This document shows positions 45,464-56,734 of a stretch of DNA of 64,000 nucleotides, piece by piece (within the stretch, counting starts at the first letter, position 1; every line of letters starts with the position of its first letter). The notes beneath the pieces were generated by a model that was given only the letters and a program-made list of their open reading frames with translations, searched no databases and had not been told where the DNA came from. Source of the stretch: Calendula officinalis (lineage: Eukaryota > Streptophyta > Magnoliopsida > Asterales > Asteraceae); NCBI GenBank assembly GCA_963853835.1, contig OY970820.1, forward strand, positions 75,946,909 to 76,010,908, in the 5' to 3' direction. Both the position numbers and the translations under genes were made by a program.

Positions 45464-46522
45464 TCAGCTGTCTTCGCCTGCAAACAAGTACCAGGCACAA
45501 ATACCAAATTAATTGAATGCAAAATTCAACAAGTAACAAAAACCTATGATATGTGCTAATTTGATGATGAAGAAGCATGCATCTGACCCCCAGGTAACCG
45601 CTCCCACTCCATTTACCCGTTTATTTCTTTAGGGGAGTGAAAACTCATACTAGTTTCAACCTCCCAAATTAGTTAAAGAACATCATCCATAAAAACAAGT
45701 CATGAAGTGGACAAACTTGAGCAACCTTTTACATATTACTCTCCCTTAGATAGATAAATCAACTGTTCATAAACAGGCTCAGTACTAGTTTTAGCCTCCA
45801 AAAATTACTTTGAGATAAATAATTACACATTTAGAGGGAGTTTAGATTGCAAATTTTTAGCTTATGCTTATTAAGCAATAAGCACCGTCAAAATAAGCAG
45901 TGCTTACAAATAACGGCTTTTTCAACACAAAATAAGCACTTTTTCTTTTTCCATGGCATATTGCGTTTAAATAAGCTAATAATAAGGACTTATAAAACGC
46001 AACCCCAAACTAAATTCATGCTGAATAGTGAAGACACTTCATTATCATCCACATACATATGCAAGATCTATGCTTAAGCTACATTTGATTCAAAGAAGAG
46101 ACTTCCTATTCTATTTTGCCTTCATTATCCATGAGCGAAAGCTATGGATCGGAGAAGCTAAAATTATTCAACACTGCCTAATTGTACGCTAAACATAAAC
46201 ACACAAGATCTCGATCAAAAATTCAAATCTAGGTTTACAAAGATTGGGGGTTTCGTATCGTACCGCTTGTGTCTTTGTGCAAAAACGGAATTTTTCCTGT
46301 CTTCCTCTGGCATATACAAAATTCATAAAATTTGTAAATCGGTGTTTTCGAGATCGTTGATCGGATCGAAATTTAATGTAAAAAATAGATAGGATACGAA
46401 CCAGAAAGGCTGAGAGAGAACTTGGTGATGATGGTTCCGGTGATGGCAAATCCGACGAGAAACGGCCAGTTACGGTTGAATTCCCTTTTGAAGAAAACGG
46501 GCCATGGATCGAACTTCCTCAT
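45464..46522 (-). CDS. Mitochondrial ATP synthase 6-kDa subunit (plant-specific), two exons
   Basis: Exon 1 (46522-46402) encodes 40 residues starting MRKFDPWPVFFKREF and going on through NWPFLVGFAITGTIITKFS. This is the signature of the small plant FO-associated 6-kDa subunit of mitochondrial ATP synthase, about 55 residues in the family. It has one membrane segment (about residues 19-35) and sits in the inner membrane. The donor is G|GTTCGT at 46401. The best acceptor is TTTGCAG at 45478-45480, after which exon 2 reads Glu-Asp-Ser and then TGA (45464-45466). That gives only 44 residues. The family usually continues EED.KNS.FV.RH, so the tail is shorter than expected. Either the tail is truly short, another exon 2 is used, or the gene has lost its end. 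Exon 1 and the family are sure, exon 2 is not. Confidence 0.7.
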
Positions 46523-47082
46523 TCTGTATGTATCTCTTTGCTTCTGCTTCTCGTGTGTTGTTACATCAATCGGTTACTACGAATATATGTGTGTCATTGG
46601 ACCCGGTTCATGCTATGTGGAATGCCGGCTCGAACCCATCTTCGATATTCGATAAAGCCTAAAATCCTAAGTTATCAAGTTAAAAGTGGAAAGTGTAAAA
46701 TAGATCAAATAAACTAGATGAGTAAATGCCCTGTATATGAGTTTTTTGTCAATAAACTAGTAACTTCATAGTTCATAAAAATGAATGTTTGTTTGAAAAT
46801 CCGTTAAATCATGACATGTGATAGGTTTTTGGTTATTTTACCTTATTTTTGGCAACATAAAAGTAACATAAGACTGTACGTAATGGGTGACCAAACTCAG
46901 TTTGGTTACCTCTGCCACATCTGCGCCACATCAGCTTTCTCTCTCCTGATCAAACACATGACCAGACAGCGACCAAATGCCCGTAATGGATGACCAATCG
47001 ACTTTTTTTTTTTTTTTTAATTTTATTAATAATTAAAACATTACATTAAATATAATTAAAAAAACATTAAAAAAACTACTGG

Positions 47083-47267
47083 TGGGTTTGTCGATTCCAA
47101 ATGTGTTCCACTAAATCAGATCTAAGATTAAGATGAGTTTGTTGATTATTAATCTCCCTGATAACTTGTAATACTTCTTCATGTGATCGTACGGGGTCGG
47201 CTTCACTATGTCACTCTTCCGGATGAAAGTCGGGACATATGGCCCTGCATTTGTCTTTGATAATCAT
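47083..47267 (-). pseudogene. Harbinger transposase, C-terminal segment
   Basis: The minus strand from 47267 reads MIIKDKCRAICPDFHPEE, then a TGA, then recognisable tail sequence up to about 47083. In the family MIIED... follows directly after ILHN, which is the end of the segment at 52793. The Helitron therefore sits exactly between the two. The early stop may be a mutation. Confidence 0.8.
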
Positions 47268-47645
47268 ATCTCCCACCTATATATGGAGCAAAGATTTGAA
47301 TTGATTTTGATGACGTGTCATGCCCACCCAATCAGATCACCCCTTAATGATGAGTTATACGCTGACTCAAAGGGTACCAATGTAATTTCACCATACACCA
47401 TCCACATCTCACGACTTCCTTCATTCTAGGGTTTTTTCCCCACACACAGTCACACATTCTCTCCCCAGCGTATCCATCCTCATCCTCCATACTCTTCCCC
47501 CAATTCCAAACAGCGATCTAACCGAGTAGCTTCACAACGTTTTTTATTAGTTGTTCCGATCGTGTTCCGCAAAACAGATCGGCGAAAAGAAAAACCACAA
47601 ACGAGATCGGTGAAAAAATGTCTTCGACGGTGTTCCGATCGCTGC

Positions 47646-48307
47646 TTTTCCTTCAATCCACAAGTGTTACACATGTAAATTGTTAAATCACAATGTTTTT
47701 TATTTTGATTTAAACCGTCTTTATTTTTTATTTTAATTTCAATAATGTTTTTTATTTTGATTTCGATTTTATATTATAGGCGGTGGCTACAACTGTGGAT
47801 TGAGATTTCAAGAATTCATAATCGTCTGCAGGTAGGTGATGATTTTCGCCAGTTCAATTACAATCAATTTTGTATGCAATTCATCTACATTTCCTTCAAT
47901 CCACAAATGTTACACATCTAAATTATTTTATCAAAATGTTTTTTATTTTGATTTAAACCGTCTTTAATTTTGATTTTGATTTCAATAATGTTTTTGATTT
48001 TGATTTTGTTTTTATATTCTAGGCGGCGGCTACAATTTTTACGATTTTGATTTTTAAAACTCCTGCTACATTTATATTCAGGTAGGTGATGATTTAAGTC
48101 GTATGTATTTTCCATCATTTTTGTTCGAACGGGGAATGACCTCCGTCGCCAGTCACGGAATGGAGGTAATTACATTCCGAACTATGTGCGCTATGTCAAT
48201 GTGGCCTTGCAAAATCTCATTATTCAATTTTGATTTTGCAAAATCTGTCATTTTTGTTCGAACGGGGATAGTCCTCCGTCGCCGGTCATGGAATGGAGGT
48301 ACTTACA
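47646..48307 (+). repeat. Direct duplications in the 5' part of the Helitron
   Basis: About 155 bp from TTTCCTTCAATCCACAA (47646-47800) recur at 47888-48040. Each copy ends with a TAGGCGG(T/C)GGCTACAA block. A second pair of about 60 bp with TTTTTGTTCGAACGGGGA...GGAATGGAGGTA lies at 48112-48170 and 48247-48307. No coding role was recognised. Confidence 0.7.
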
Positions 48308-49088
48308 TCCCAAAATAGGTCGATATGTGGCCTTGCAAAATCTGATTATTCAATTTTGATTTTGATTATTCAAAATCTGATTATACAATTTTGATTTTCA
48401 AAGAATGGAGTAGTTAACCTATATTTCTGTTTATCTATCTATTTTCCTATCAACGTAGGTGAACCTCAAACACCCACTTATCACATTGGAATTCAGCTAC
48501 AACCTAATGAGATTTTCCTTCATCTGTTCTTGGTTGAGGTTCATCTCTCAAACATTTTACCCATCTTCATAAAGTGGTAATTGTTGGTTTCCTGTGACAA
48601 TTTTGTTGACATCTAGATGAGTTTAATATTATGTTCTGATTATTCATTTGTGTGATCAGTGTATTTGTCAATTTCAGAGGAAGGATGTGAGTCAACTAAT
48701 CATTAACTAATTTATATGATTTTTTATCATTGCAGGTTAAAAGTGTGCTTGATCCTTGCGAGGATGATGATGCCAGTTTCAGAACTGATTCAATTCAAAC
48801 ATATGGAGATAGTAAAGCTAACTCGTGAGGTTTATTTTTAAATAATTGATGTTCTTTTAATAACAACTTCATATTTCAACCTTAAGGATCACAAAAACAT
48901 ATGTTTTTATTTGTGGGGAAAGTGTTGACCCTCAATTAATGGTACTTTTTAAAATTGGAGAAAACAAATCAAAATTTTCAATTGATTTCCAAAAATTAAC
49001 GGGTAACTTATATATAAGGTAATCATTCAATTATATTTAATACCAATCGTTTTTCTTTTTCTTTTGGTAATCATTCATTCAATTAATG

Positions 49089-49322
49089 GGACATTGGTGG
49101 ACTCGTGAAAAACCGCAAAAGGGTAATAATCAAGATTTGAAAATGTTAATTTAGCAATCGTTTTTCTTTTTCTTTTGCTTACAAAAAATGAAAAAAATGC
49201 AGGAAAGATTATTATTAAGAAGGTAGGCATGTTATAGTTATAATGAGCTTAATGTTCTAGAAGCATTTCGTAAAGCCATGACAACATGGGGAAGATGGGT
49301 TGATGCCAGTACTAATCCCCTA
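49089..49322 (+). pseudogene. Captured fragment of a TRICHOME BIREFRINGENCE-LIKE (TBL) gene
   Basis: Two pieces match the C-terminal part of the TBL/DUF231 wall-polymer O-acetyltransferase family: GHWWTREKPQKG (49089-49123) and, after an intron-like gap with a TGCAG acceptor, KDYY.EG (49203-49225) followed in a shifted frame by ELNVLEAFRKAM and TWGRWVDA (to 49322). In TBL proteins the order NTGHWWTHEK, KDYYQEG, ...VLEAFRKALTTWARWVD is the same. A stop replaces Gln in the second block, and a frameshift follows. TBL enzymes act in the Golgi. This fragment cannot make one. The retained intron implies capture from genomic DNA. Confidence 0.78.
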
Positions 49323-50071
49323 ATTATCACATAACTTTGGTCAAACATTGACTGTTAAGGTATGCAACAGACTCTATGTTATCAATTACTATTCGTTAGG
49401 TGGTAAAATGGGCGGGTCGGGGTTGGGTCAAATTGGGTTAGTGGAAATAATAAATGAACATATTTAATATAGAACCGTTTTACTTTTAATTTTTTCAATA
49501 ATTATGGTATAATTAATTCGTATATTTAATATAATAAAAAGATTCTGAATATTATGATACATTTCCATAATTACAGATTCTGTCATTAATAAGAATCATT
49601 AATAGTGAAAATGACATAATTTGAACCAGAAATAAGTTTCAAACTTGATGATTTTGGAAATAACATAATTTCACTCTTAAATAATTTCAAACGTGAGGAA
49701 GAATATGGAAACGTACAAATTAATAAGACCAAGTTGACTGCTTCTCATTCAGTTCAGAATATTTTTATTAGTCCACCATATGACGGTTTTAAATTTATCA
49801 ATAACGAATTTATAGATAATTTCCATTTTTGCGTTTTTAGTTATACATTTGATCAACGCAAGCGATAATAAAACCGTATTACTTTCAATTTTTTCAACAA
49901 TTATTGTATTATTAATTCGTATATTTACAATTAAAAAAAGATTCTGAATTATTTTTGGCACATTTCCATAATTATAGATTCTATCATTAATATGAATCAT
50001 TATTATTGCAAATAACATAATTAGATTCAAATTTAATTTTCAAAATTTATAATTATGGATCCACTACCGGG

Positions 50072-50154
50072 TGAAAATGAATCTGAAAAGCTTGTTAGAA
50101 TTTATAGTAGCCATTCACAAACGGGATGAAAATGAATCTGAAAAGCTTGTTAGA
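50072..50154 (+). repeat. 29-bp direct duplication
   Basis: GAAAATGAATCTGAAAAGC and neighbouring bases occur at 50072-50100 and 50126-50154. Around 50280-50410 and 50805-50900 are short stretches with exon-like composition that I could not assign. They may be other captured pieces. Confidence 0.6.
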
Positions 50155-51559
50155 ATTGCTAATCGTGATGATAAGTATAGAATGATATAATTACCCGTGT
50201 TTGTTGATGCAGTATTTAGATTCTAATGGAGTGAATTTTGAATTAGTTTTCTAAACGTGATGTGTTTTTATTTCTGTTCTAAATCAGTATTGGATTGAGG
50301 CACGGGATGATATTTGTGATTCCATTTGTCATCTAGGGAACTATCAAAATACTTTGCTAGGTTACAGATTGTTTGTGGTTTTCCCCAACCTTCTTATATG
50401 GTTTTAAGGTACGGTGATTTGATTTTGAGTTGGAAAGTTTTTAAATTTTTGTTAATTAATTCCAATTTACAATTTAATTTCCTTTGCATCTTAAATCCAA
50501 GATTATAGTTTTAAAGAGTTGTGTGATCCTTATGGCAATGCTGCTGATGAGGTAAATCTGTTTATCTTTTATTTTACTTTTTATTAATGGCCTATTAACA
50601 TAACCCGAATCGACCAATTTTAAAGTAAACGGGTTGAAATTATTGAACCACCAACTCAAATTCTGATTTTGCAAGTCACTGATAATCACTTGGTTCTTCA
50701 TCAAAATTCAAATTTGAAGAAGATTTTAGAAGTGTGAGATAATCTTTTAAGTCCTATTATGTGATTTTTTTTTAATTTTTTTTTTATTATTTTTTGTGTG
50801 CAGGTTTTAGCTATACCCATGTTTTCCCAATATCATACACCCGAGAAGATGTGGTTGAGTTACAATGTTATGGTAGTGATATTTGCTTACACGTATGGTC
50901 CCTACTTCTGAAATTTGTCTAATTTCTTTTATTTAACCCATTTGACACGTTAAAGAAGAGATCAACAAATTGTATAAATTGAAAACTTGTGTCATTATAT
51001 CTTTATATATGTATATGTATACTATATATTATCAGTTCATATCAAATCTGTAATTCCTACAAGGTAGTTTATAATATATGCAGCAGTTGCAAAAATAATG
51101 CTACAAACGCAGCCTTGCTCACACTCTGAATGTTAGGGCGCACTGATTATGCCCTCCAATCAAGGTGACGTTATTAAACAATGTTTTATTATGATCAATT
51201 TTATTTTTCTCTTTTACAAATCATTTTATTTAGACTGGTCTTATTTTTCTGTGATACATTAGCCGCATTTTTTTGGTCTCTGAGAACAGGTTTAAACATC
51301 AAATTTGCAGAAGAAAAATGCATATTTTTGTGGGAAGTTGGTCCGAGTGATACGAGAGTTTTCCGCAATCTGAAGATACATTAGATGAAAAACACATTAG
51401 TAGTGCAAGTCATGGGCCCACAGGTACAATTTTGAATTTTAAGTTTAATATATCCAATTTGTGTATCCAAAACTGTTGTGAAATTAGACATGTGGAGTTA
51501 TTAATGGAGATGCCTTTTTTCGTTTGAGTTGGGCTCTTAATAAATTGATTGTGGTTAAT

Positions 51560-51709
51560 GGATGCTATATTTATGTTTCAGGTTGGTTTGTTTCTCCAAA
51601 GACCGGTTCTTATATGGTCAATTGTATGTGGTTCTTACAATGTCAATTGTATGTCGTTGTCTCAAGAGTGAAGAGCAAGATTCAATCTAAAGTTATTTGT
51701 TACGACTAA
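51560..51709 (+). pseudogene. Helitron helicase C-terminal remnant
   Basis: The frame ends GWFVSPKTGSYMVN...QLYVVVSRVKSK and ICYD, which corresponds to VGLFLPKPVFSHGQLYVAVSRVKS of plant Helitron helicases with a small internal duplication and frame changes. It lies about 1.1 kb from the 3' end on the same strand as the element. The rest of RepHel was not recognised. Confidence 0.7.
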
Positions 51710-52792
51710 GATGACAACTACACTAATTGAATGACTAACGTTGTATGCAAAGAAGTTTTATTTCGTCTTTAAATTTTTATTAACAATTATGATTCATGTA
51801 TAACAAAATGTTTATTCTATCATTTCAATAATATTTTAAGTATATCATTTTATACTCTCTTTTTTTCTTTTCTTGATGATGCATTTTACTATAAGTGGTC
51901 AGTTCGACCCGTATACTTATGAATGGTTCAATGTGGGTTGTGTTTTAACCAAACGGGTCAAATAATATTTTTGATTGAAAAAGGTCAACTGGGTCATCAT
52001 ATATATTGAAAGTCAACCTAAGTCTTTGTATTTAAGTCTATCTTTTACTAAAATCTACGTCTCGTTGGTCATACATGTGTATTCTAAACAATATAATTAT
52101 TATTGCTCTAAATTTTGACTTTCTTATGGTTTTTTTTATGATTCACGATCGATTTTGTTGTTTCAGTTTTGACTTTTGAAAATACTAAATTATAGACGTG
52201 TACTTTTAACTCATATTTAATACATGTATAATAAAATTTCAACTCAGTTAAATAGGTTGGGTCAGTTTAGGTTGGCACAAAACCAACTTAACCCACAAGG
52301 CCAAAATTACAAAATATTGCAGGAACTACATTACTTCAATAATGATCAAGGTCTTGAATAAACTAATTAAGTTATTTTTAACCCTTTTGACCCATTTCTT
52401 TTTTAAATCCCTTCTTATTTTATTTTCAGCTATGAAGATCCAACCTTTTATATATCATCGAATGCAGTAGCAACTTTTAAGTTTAAGAATTTAAAGTGTA
52501 GATATGTTTGTAATTATGGTTATTTTTATTTTATTTTTCAAATATGCATATAAAATCAGCATTTGTTGGTTGTTGACTTTTTATTTGGTTTTGTTATGAC
52601 TCGAACTTAATTTTTTATACCATCGCCTCCTACATCTTTGAAGGTTTAAGAACGAATTACGTTTGACTTCCGAGCCCATATATGATTTTGAATGTTGCAA
52701 CATTTGGTTGACTATATGATTTCATTTTTTTTTTTCGTTATGCATTTTATTTCTCGAAGCTAGCCCGACCATCGGGCGGGTTATGAAACTAG

Positions 52793-53000
52793 TTATGTAA
52801 TATGATACAAGTGTACATTATATCCCTTATTTTGTTAACATTTGGGGACCTTGCAGGCGTTTTTATTATACCCCATTTTTTCTTTAGAACGCCAAATGCT
52901 CGTTCTACATCTTTCCTTGCAGCTTCGTGTGCTTTCTTGTAGTTCACCTGCTCAACATCATTCGCATTTGGGTGTGAAATGGACTTAACAAGAACAGACC
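52793..53000 (-). pseudogene. Harbinger transposase, third segment
   Basis: On the minus strand the frame reads VLVKSISHPN, then ARKDVERAFGVLKKKWGII and ends YTCIILHN at the Helitron edge. VERAFG carries the catalytic Glu, so all three acidic residues of the DDE triad are encoded across the pieces. It connects in frame with 55534-55538 across the solo LTR when one copy of the AGACC duplication is ignored. Confidence 0.88.
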
Positions 53001-55533
53001 TGTAACACCCAAATTTTTACAAGAATTTAAAATATTTTTGAGTACAAGATTTTAAATAAAAAGGTCCCAATAATTTAAATATTTGAAATTCCAAATAATA
53101 AAGGTGTTATTTGAAAATGTATTTAATGCGGAACTAGTTTAATAAAGTAAAAGTGTTTAAAATAATAAATGTTGTCCACATCAGCATTGGGGAGATACAG
53201 CGGTCAACCGTCCACCTTCTCTTTTCCTTTGCTAGTACCTGAAACAATGTGGGGGAAAGTTTGGGTCAGCTGGGAAGCTGAGTGAATAATCTCAAAATGT
53301 AAACAATCATAACATACAACACATGAGGGCACATCGGTGTACTCCTACTCAGAATCTACTCGATTAATTACTCAGATTTATTTCTCGGATTTTATTACTC
53401 AGATTTTAATTTATATAGCGCGCTAGTGTGACTTGGGCCGAGAGATCAACCTCGACCCGCCTCACACCACCTCAACACATGTACTCTTCGGTGTTGAGTC
53501 AAAAGGCCTGGCACCAGTACTCTTCGGTGCCAAGTCAAAACGTCTGACACCAGTGCTCTTCGGTGTCAAGTCAGATATATTATGTTTAATGTTTAACTCA
53601 AAACTCAGAAACTCAGAACTCAGAAACTCAGAACACAAGATGCTAGATCACAGATAACTTAGATAACAGATAACTCATATAGCAAATATGGTGCAAGTAA
53701 TGTAACACGTAAGTCATGCATGTATAACGTTAAAACTGAATACACGGTGAGAATACTCACCTCGAGAAACGTAAGCTCCAAAGGATTCCCGACAGTCAAA
53801 GGTACAGCACGTTATCTCCTAGACGGTCCTAAAACCAAAAACGAAACCCTGAATTAAAATTCTGCCCGAGGGCTTATTTCAGAAAGCTGGCAGCACCCGT
53901 CAGTCTCACGGAAACTGTCATAACTCCTAAACGGCTCATTAGATTTTTCCCATCTTTTTACCATGACAACTAGACAACCAGAACTACAAATCACTGTGAG
54001 ACGGTCACTGGCCAAAAACAGATTCTAAGGGACTTAAAACAGTGTCGCAAGACAGACATGTCGCACAGGTCATTTTCCTAACAGCAGCATATTAAAATGG
54101 TTCTAACTTTTAAACCGTAATTCGGATTGACGAGAGGGTTGCGGCGTTGAAAAGCTGACTCAGAAAAAAAGGTCCCAGCACGGGCCAAAAACCCTAAAGA
54201 CCATTTTAAGAACATCAAAAATCCCTTAGAACAGGAGGGCAGATTCTGCCAAAAATGTTAACTTATAAAACTTGTTGTTTTAAACCGTTTTATACCCCGA
54301 CATCAACCCGAAACTCGTTTTATCTCAGAAACTTTATCCAAATATAATAGCTCGTTAGTTTGTACTCTTGTTGGTTTAAGGAACCCAAGAACCCTAAGGT
54401 TCGGTTTTCCGGATTTTTCGATTAAATGAAAACGATCGCTTAACAAAAGGTTTTAACCCAAACCAAAACCCGAGATACTCATAACAAAAGCCGACACCCG
54501 AACCCTCCCGAAGTGCGGACCCTGATTCAATACTTCAACCCATAGCGCCTACAACGCCACTGAATTGATTACGAAAATAAAAGGGGAACGAACCAACATA
54601 AGCACGGGAATTAAATGGTTACAAAGACTACCGTTTACGAAAGTCCTTAGCTCGCAAACTGGGAAATCGGGGGTGGGCTGCGCTGGCTTGATCAACACTC
54701 ACGAGGAACGATTACAGCGAAACTCTTAAATCCGGCTAGGAGGAAAGAAATAATATGCAGCTGCTAAAATTCCATCGAAATTCTGTCTTTAATCTCTTTG
54801 TTTGCTGCTTGCTGCGACAGCTCATCACCCAAGAGGTACAATTATAGTCCACCGACAATACAATAACCAAACAAGTAGATGCTCTTCGGATGGAATTAAT
54901 TCCAAGCTATGAAGACTTTTGTTTCCACCGTCCACCACCATTGAAACAACAATTAATACTCACATGGCTGCTACACTTCTTCCGTCAAAGCCAATGAAAA
55001 GCTTTCCACACCTACTCGACGATCACAATAGAGATTCGGCTAGGAGTTCTTTGCCACGATCGTAGCTTTTCCAATGGGGCAGAAATCTCCAGATTACGAA
55101 AGGATTAGGGAAAAGGAATAAGGCTTAGGGTTTTAATTGGGTTTTAACACATAGATTAAGGTTAGGCCTCAAGCCCAAAAATTATCAGACAATTGGCCCG
55201 ACTTAATAGGACAACCCGTTTACGGTTAACTAACCGGTCCAAACTCTAGACGCGTTAAAATGTCTAACTATTAAAATAATTGTCTAACTATTTTATTTTT
55301 AATTAATTATAATGTTAATTCAATATTAAACAAATTACTATAAATTTTAGGACACACTCACACTCATCAAATAGTCAAATAAAACGTGTAATAAAAATGC
55401 ACCACCAAATTACATGTCGTCTAAATAATACGAACCGTCTAACTACAGGTCGCTCAAATATAAAATTATTTATAATTGATTAAAACGTGATTATAATATT
55501 ATTATTTAATTATCAAAATTTCAGGGCGTTACA
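53001..55533 (-). mobile_element. Solo LTR of a Ty3/gypsy element
   Basis: The 2533-bp segment is flanked by AGACC on both sides (52996-53000 and 55534-55538), a 5-bp target duplication. It starts TGTAACACCC and ends GGGCGTTACA. The minus-strand start TGTAACGCCCTGAAATT resembles the LTR start at 3212, so the orientation is minus. No internal region is present. It arose by recombination between two LTRs after insertion into the Harbinger transposase gene. Confidence 0.93.
53471..53568 (-). repeat. Three tandem hairpins in the solo LTR
   Basis: The units repeat every 36-38 bp with a constant loop region AGTACTCTTC. The arms differ: CTCAACAC/GTGTTGAG (53471-53498), TGGCACC/GGTGCCA (53509-53532), TGACACC/GGTGTCA (53545-53568). 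The changes in one arm are matched in the other. The plus-strand frame across it is not a gene. Confidence 0.7.
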
Positions 55534-56414
55534 AGACCATTCCGGATATATCCCGCCAGTAAGATAATATCCCCATTTGTAAGACACCCCGTTTGCCAAA
55601 AAGGGTACCTCAGGTGCTTTCCCGTCTTTGAGATCATTGAAAATATGGGATGCTCGTAACACGTTGATGTCGTTGTTCGACCCGGCGACACCAAAAAACG
55701 TGTGTCAAATCCACAAATCTTGTGAGGCAGCCGCTTCAAGTAAGATGAATGGTTCGTTCCCGTGATCCCCTCTAACATATTGCCCATGGTAAGTATTTAG
55801 ACATTGAGCCCAAGGCCAATCAGTACAATCAATGCTTCCTAGCATACCGGGAAACCCATATTTCTCCTCATGAAAAGCGTATAGCTTCGCTACATAGTAT
55901 GAGTAGGCTTTCGCGGAAACTCATCTCCATACAAGTGCATAACCCCTTTACAGAACTGTGCGAGACTATCACGGCTAGTTTTCTCACAAATTTGTAAGTA
56001 TTCGTCTAGAGCATCCGGTACGGTCCCGTATGCTAACTGACGAATTGCAGACGTGCACCTCATTAGCGGAGAAGTACCTGGGTTCTCAAGTGCATCATAT
56101 CGTTGCGCAAATAATGGGACGGTATTAGTGAGATCGCGAACAATGCGTGTGAAAAGATCACGACTCATCCTGAAATGTTTGCGAAAATCATGCTCGTTAT
56201 ACGTCGGATTTTCAGCGAAGTAAGCTGCCACGAGATGGTCATTCGCACCGCCACGGTCCCTATCCACGTATCTTCTAGGAGTTATAGGGATAGTAGAACT
56301 AGAACCTTCAAGAAACGCGACCGCCGTTTGTAAAAAACCAAGATGTATAACCCTGTCCTCTTCCTCGTCGCCAAAAATGAAATTAGCGACATTCATTTCA
56401 TCGTCGTAACTCAT
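55534..56414 (-). pseudogene. Harbinger transposase, N-terminal two thirds
   Basis: It starts MSYDDEMN at 56414. Residues 1-174 are open (55890-56414) and include the helix-rich FRMSRDLFTRIV and MRCTSAIRQLAYG blocks common to PIF/Harbinger (HARBI1/ALP1-like) nucleases. A frameshift lies near 55885. The other frame then continues with LYAFHEEKYGFPG, GSIDCTDW (first catalytic Asp), GVAGSNNDINVL (second Asp) and GYYLTGGIYPEW. The gene is cut at 55533 by the solo LTR. These enzymes cut and rejoin DNA at TAA-type targets. The short frame 55521-55787 on the same strand is out of frame with the domain. Confidence 0.88.
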
Positions 56415-56734
56415 TTTTAATATAATGTGAGTAAGTATGAAGAAAAGAAATGAGAAGTGTGAAATTTTTTAGAAAAAGATTAGGTATTTATACGGTAAAA
56501 AAGGGGTAAAAATTAAGTTGGAAGTGGGTGTTTTGGAGCCGTTGGAGCGGGCTGGCAACGGTTGACTAGTCGACCGTTGGGCCTCAGCGACGCGTCGGCG
56601 AGCGAGGGTTGTAACGGTTGGGACGCGTCGGGAACGGAGGACGTGGCGGTCGTGACCGTTCGTTCGGTCGTCCATAACGAGTGGTCTAAGATACACTATC
56701 TCTTCGAAAAAACACCACGACACGATATATCTCC

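Larger units (their letters stand above)
47269..52792 (+). mobile_element. Helitron with complete ends, inserted in the Harbinger transposase gene
   Basis: The 5' end TCTCCCACCTATATATGG (47269) follows an A. The 3' end has a GCCCG/CGGGC hairpin (52763-52767 and 52773-52777) and CTAG (52789-52792), followed by T. When the 5524 bp are left out, the transposase reading frame on both sides joins with no gained or lost base (Leu-His-Asn to Met-Ile-Ile). Since Helitrons insert between A and T without duplication, this confirms both ends. It carries helicase remains near the 3' end and a captured TBL gene fragment. Confidence 0.9.
46872..56686 (-). mobile_element. PIF/Harbinger element, interrupted by a Helitron and a solo LTR
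   Basis: The terminal inverted repeats are imperfect. The left begins GACTGTACGTAATGGGTGACC (46872), and the right, reversed, begins GACCACTCGTTATGGACGACC (56686). They are flanked by TAA on both sides (46869-46871 and 56687-56689), the usual Harbinger target duplication. It carries a transposase gene on the minus strand, split in three. Without the two insertions the element is about 1.75 kb. There is no room for the second, Myb-like protein of autonomous elements, so it was probably non-autonomous even before the insertions. Confidence 0.85.

Noticed and set aside
53433..53657. Frame with repeated LFG.KS units
   Set aside because: It is the translation of the three-hairpin tandem repeat, on the non-sense strand of the LTR.
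55521..55787. 88-codon minus-strand frame
   Set aside because: It is out of frame with the Harbinger transposase, which is read in another frame over the same bases.
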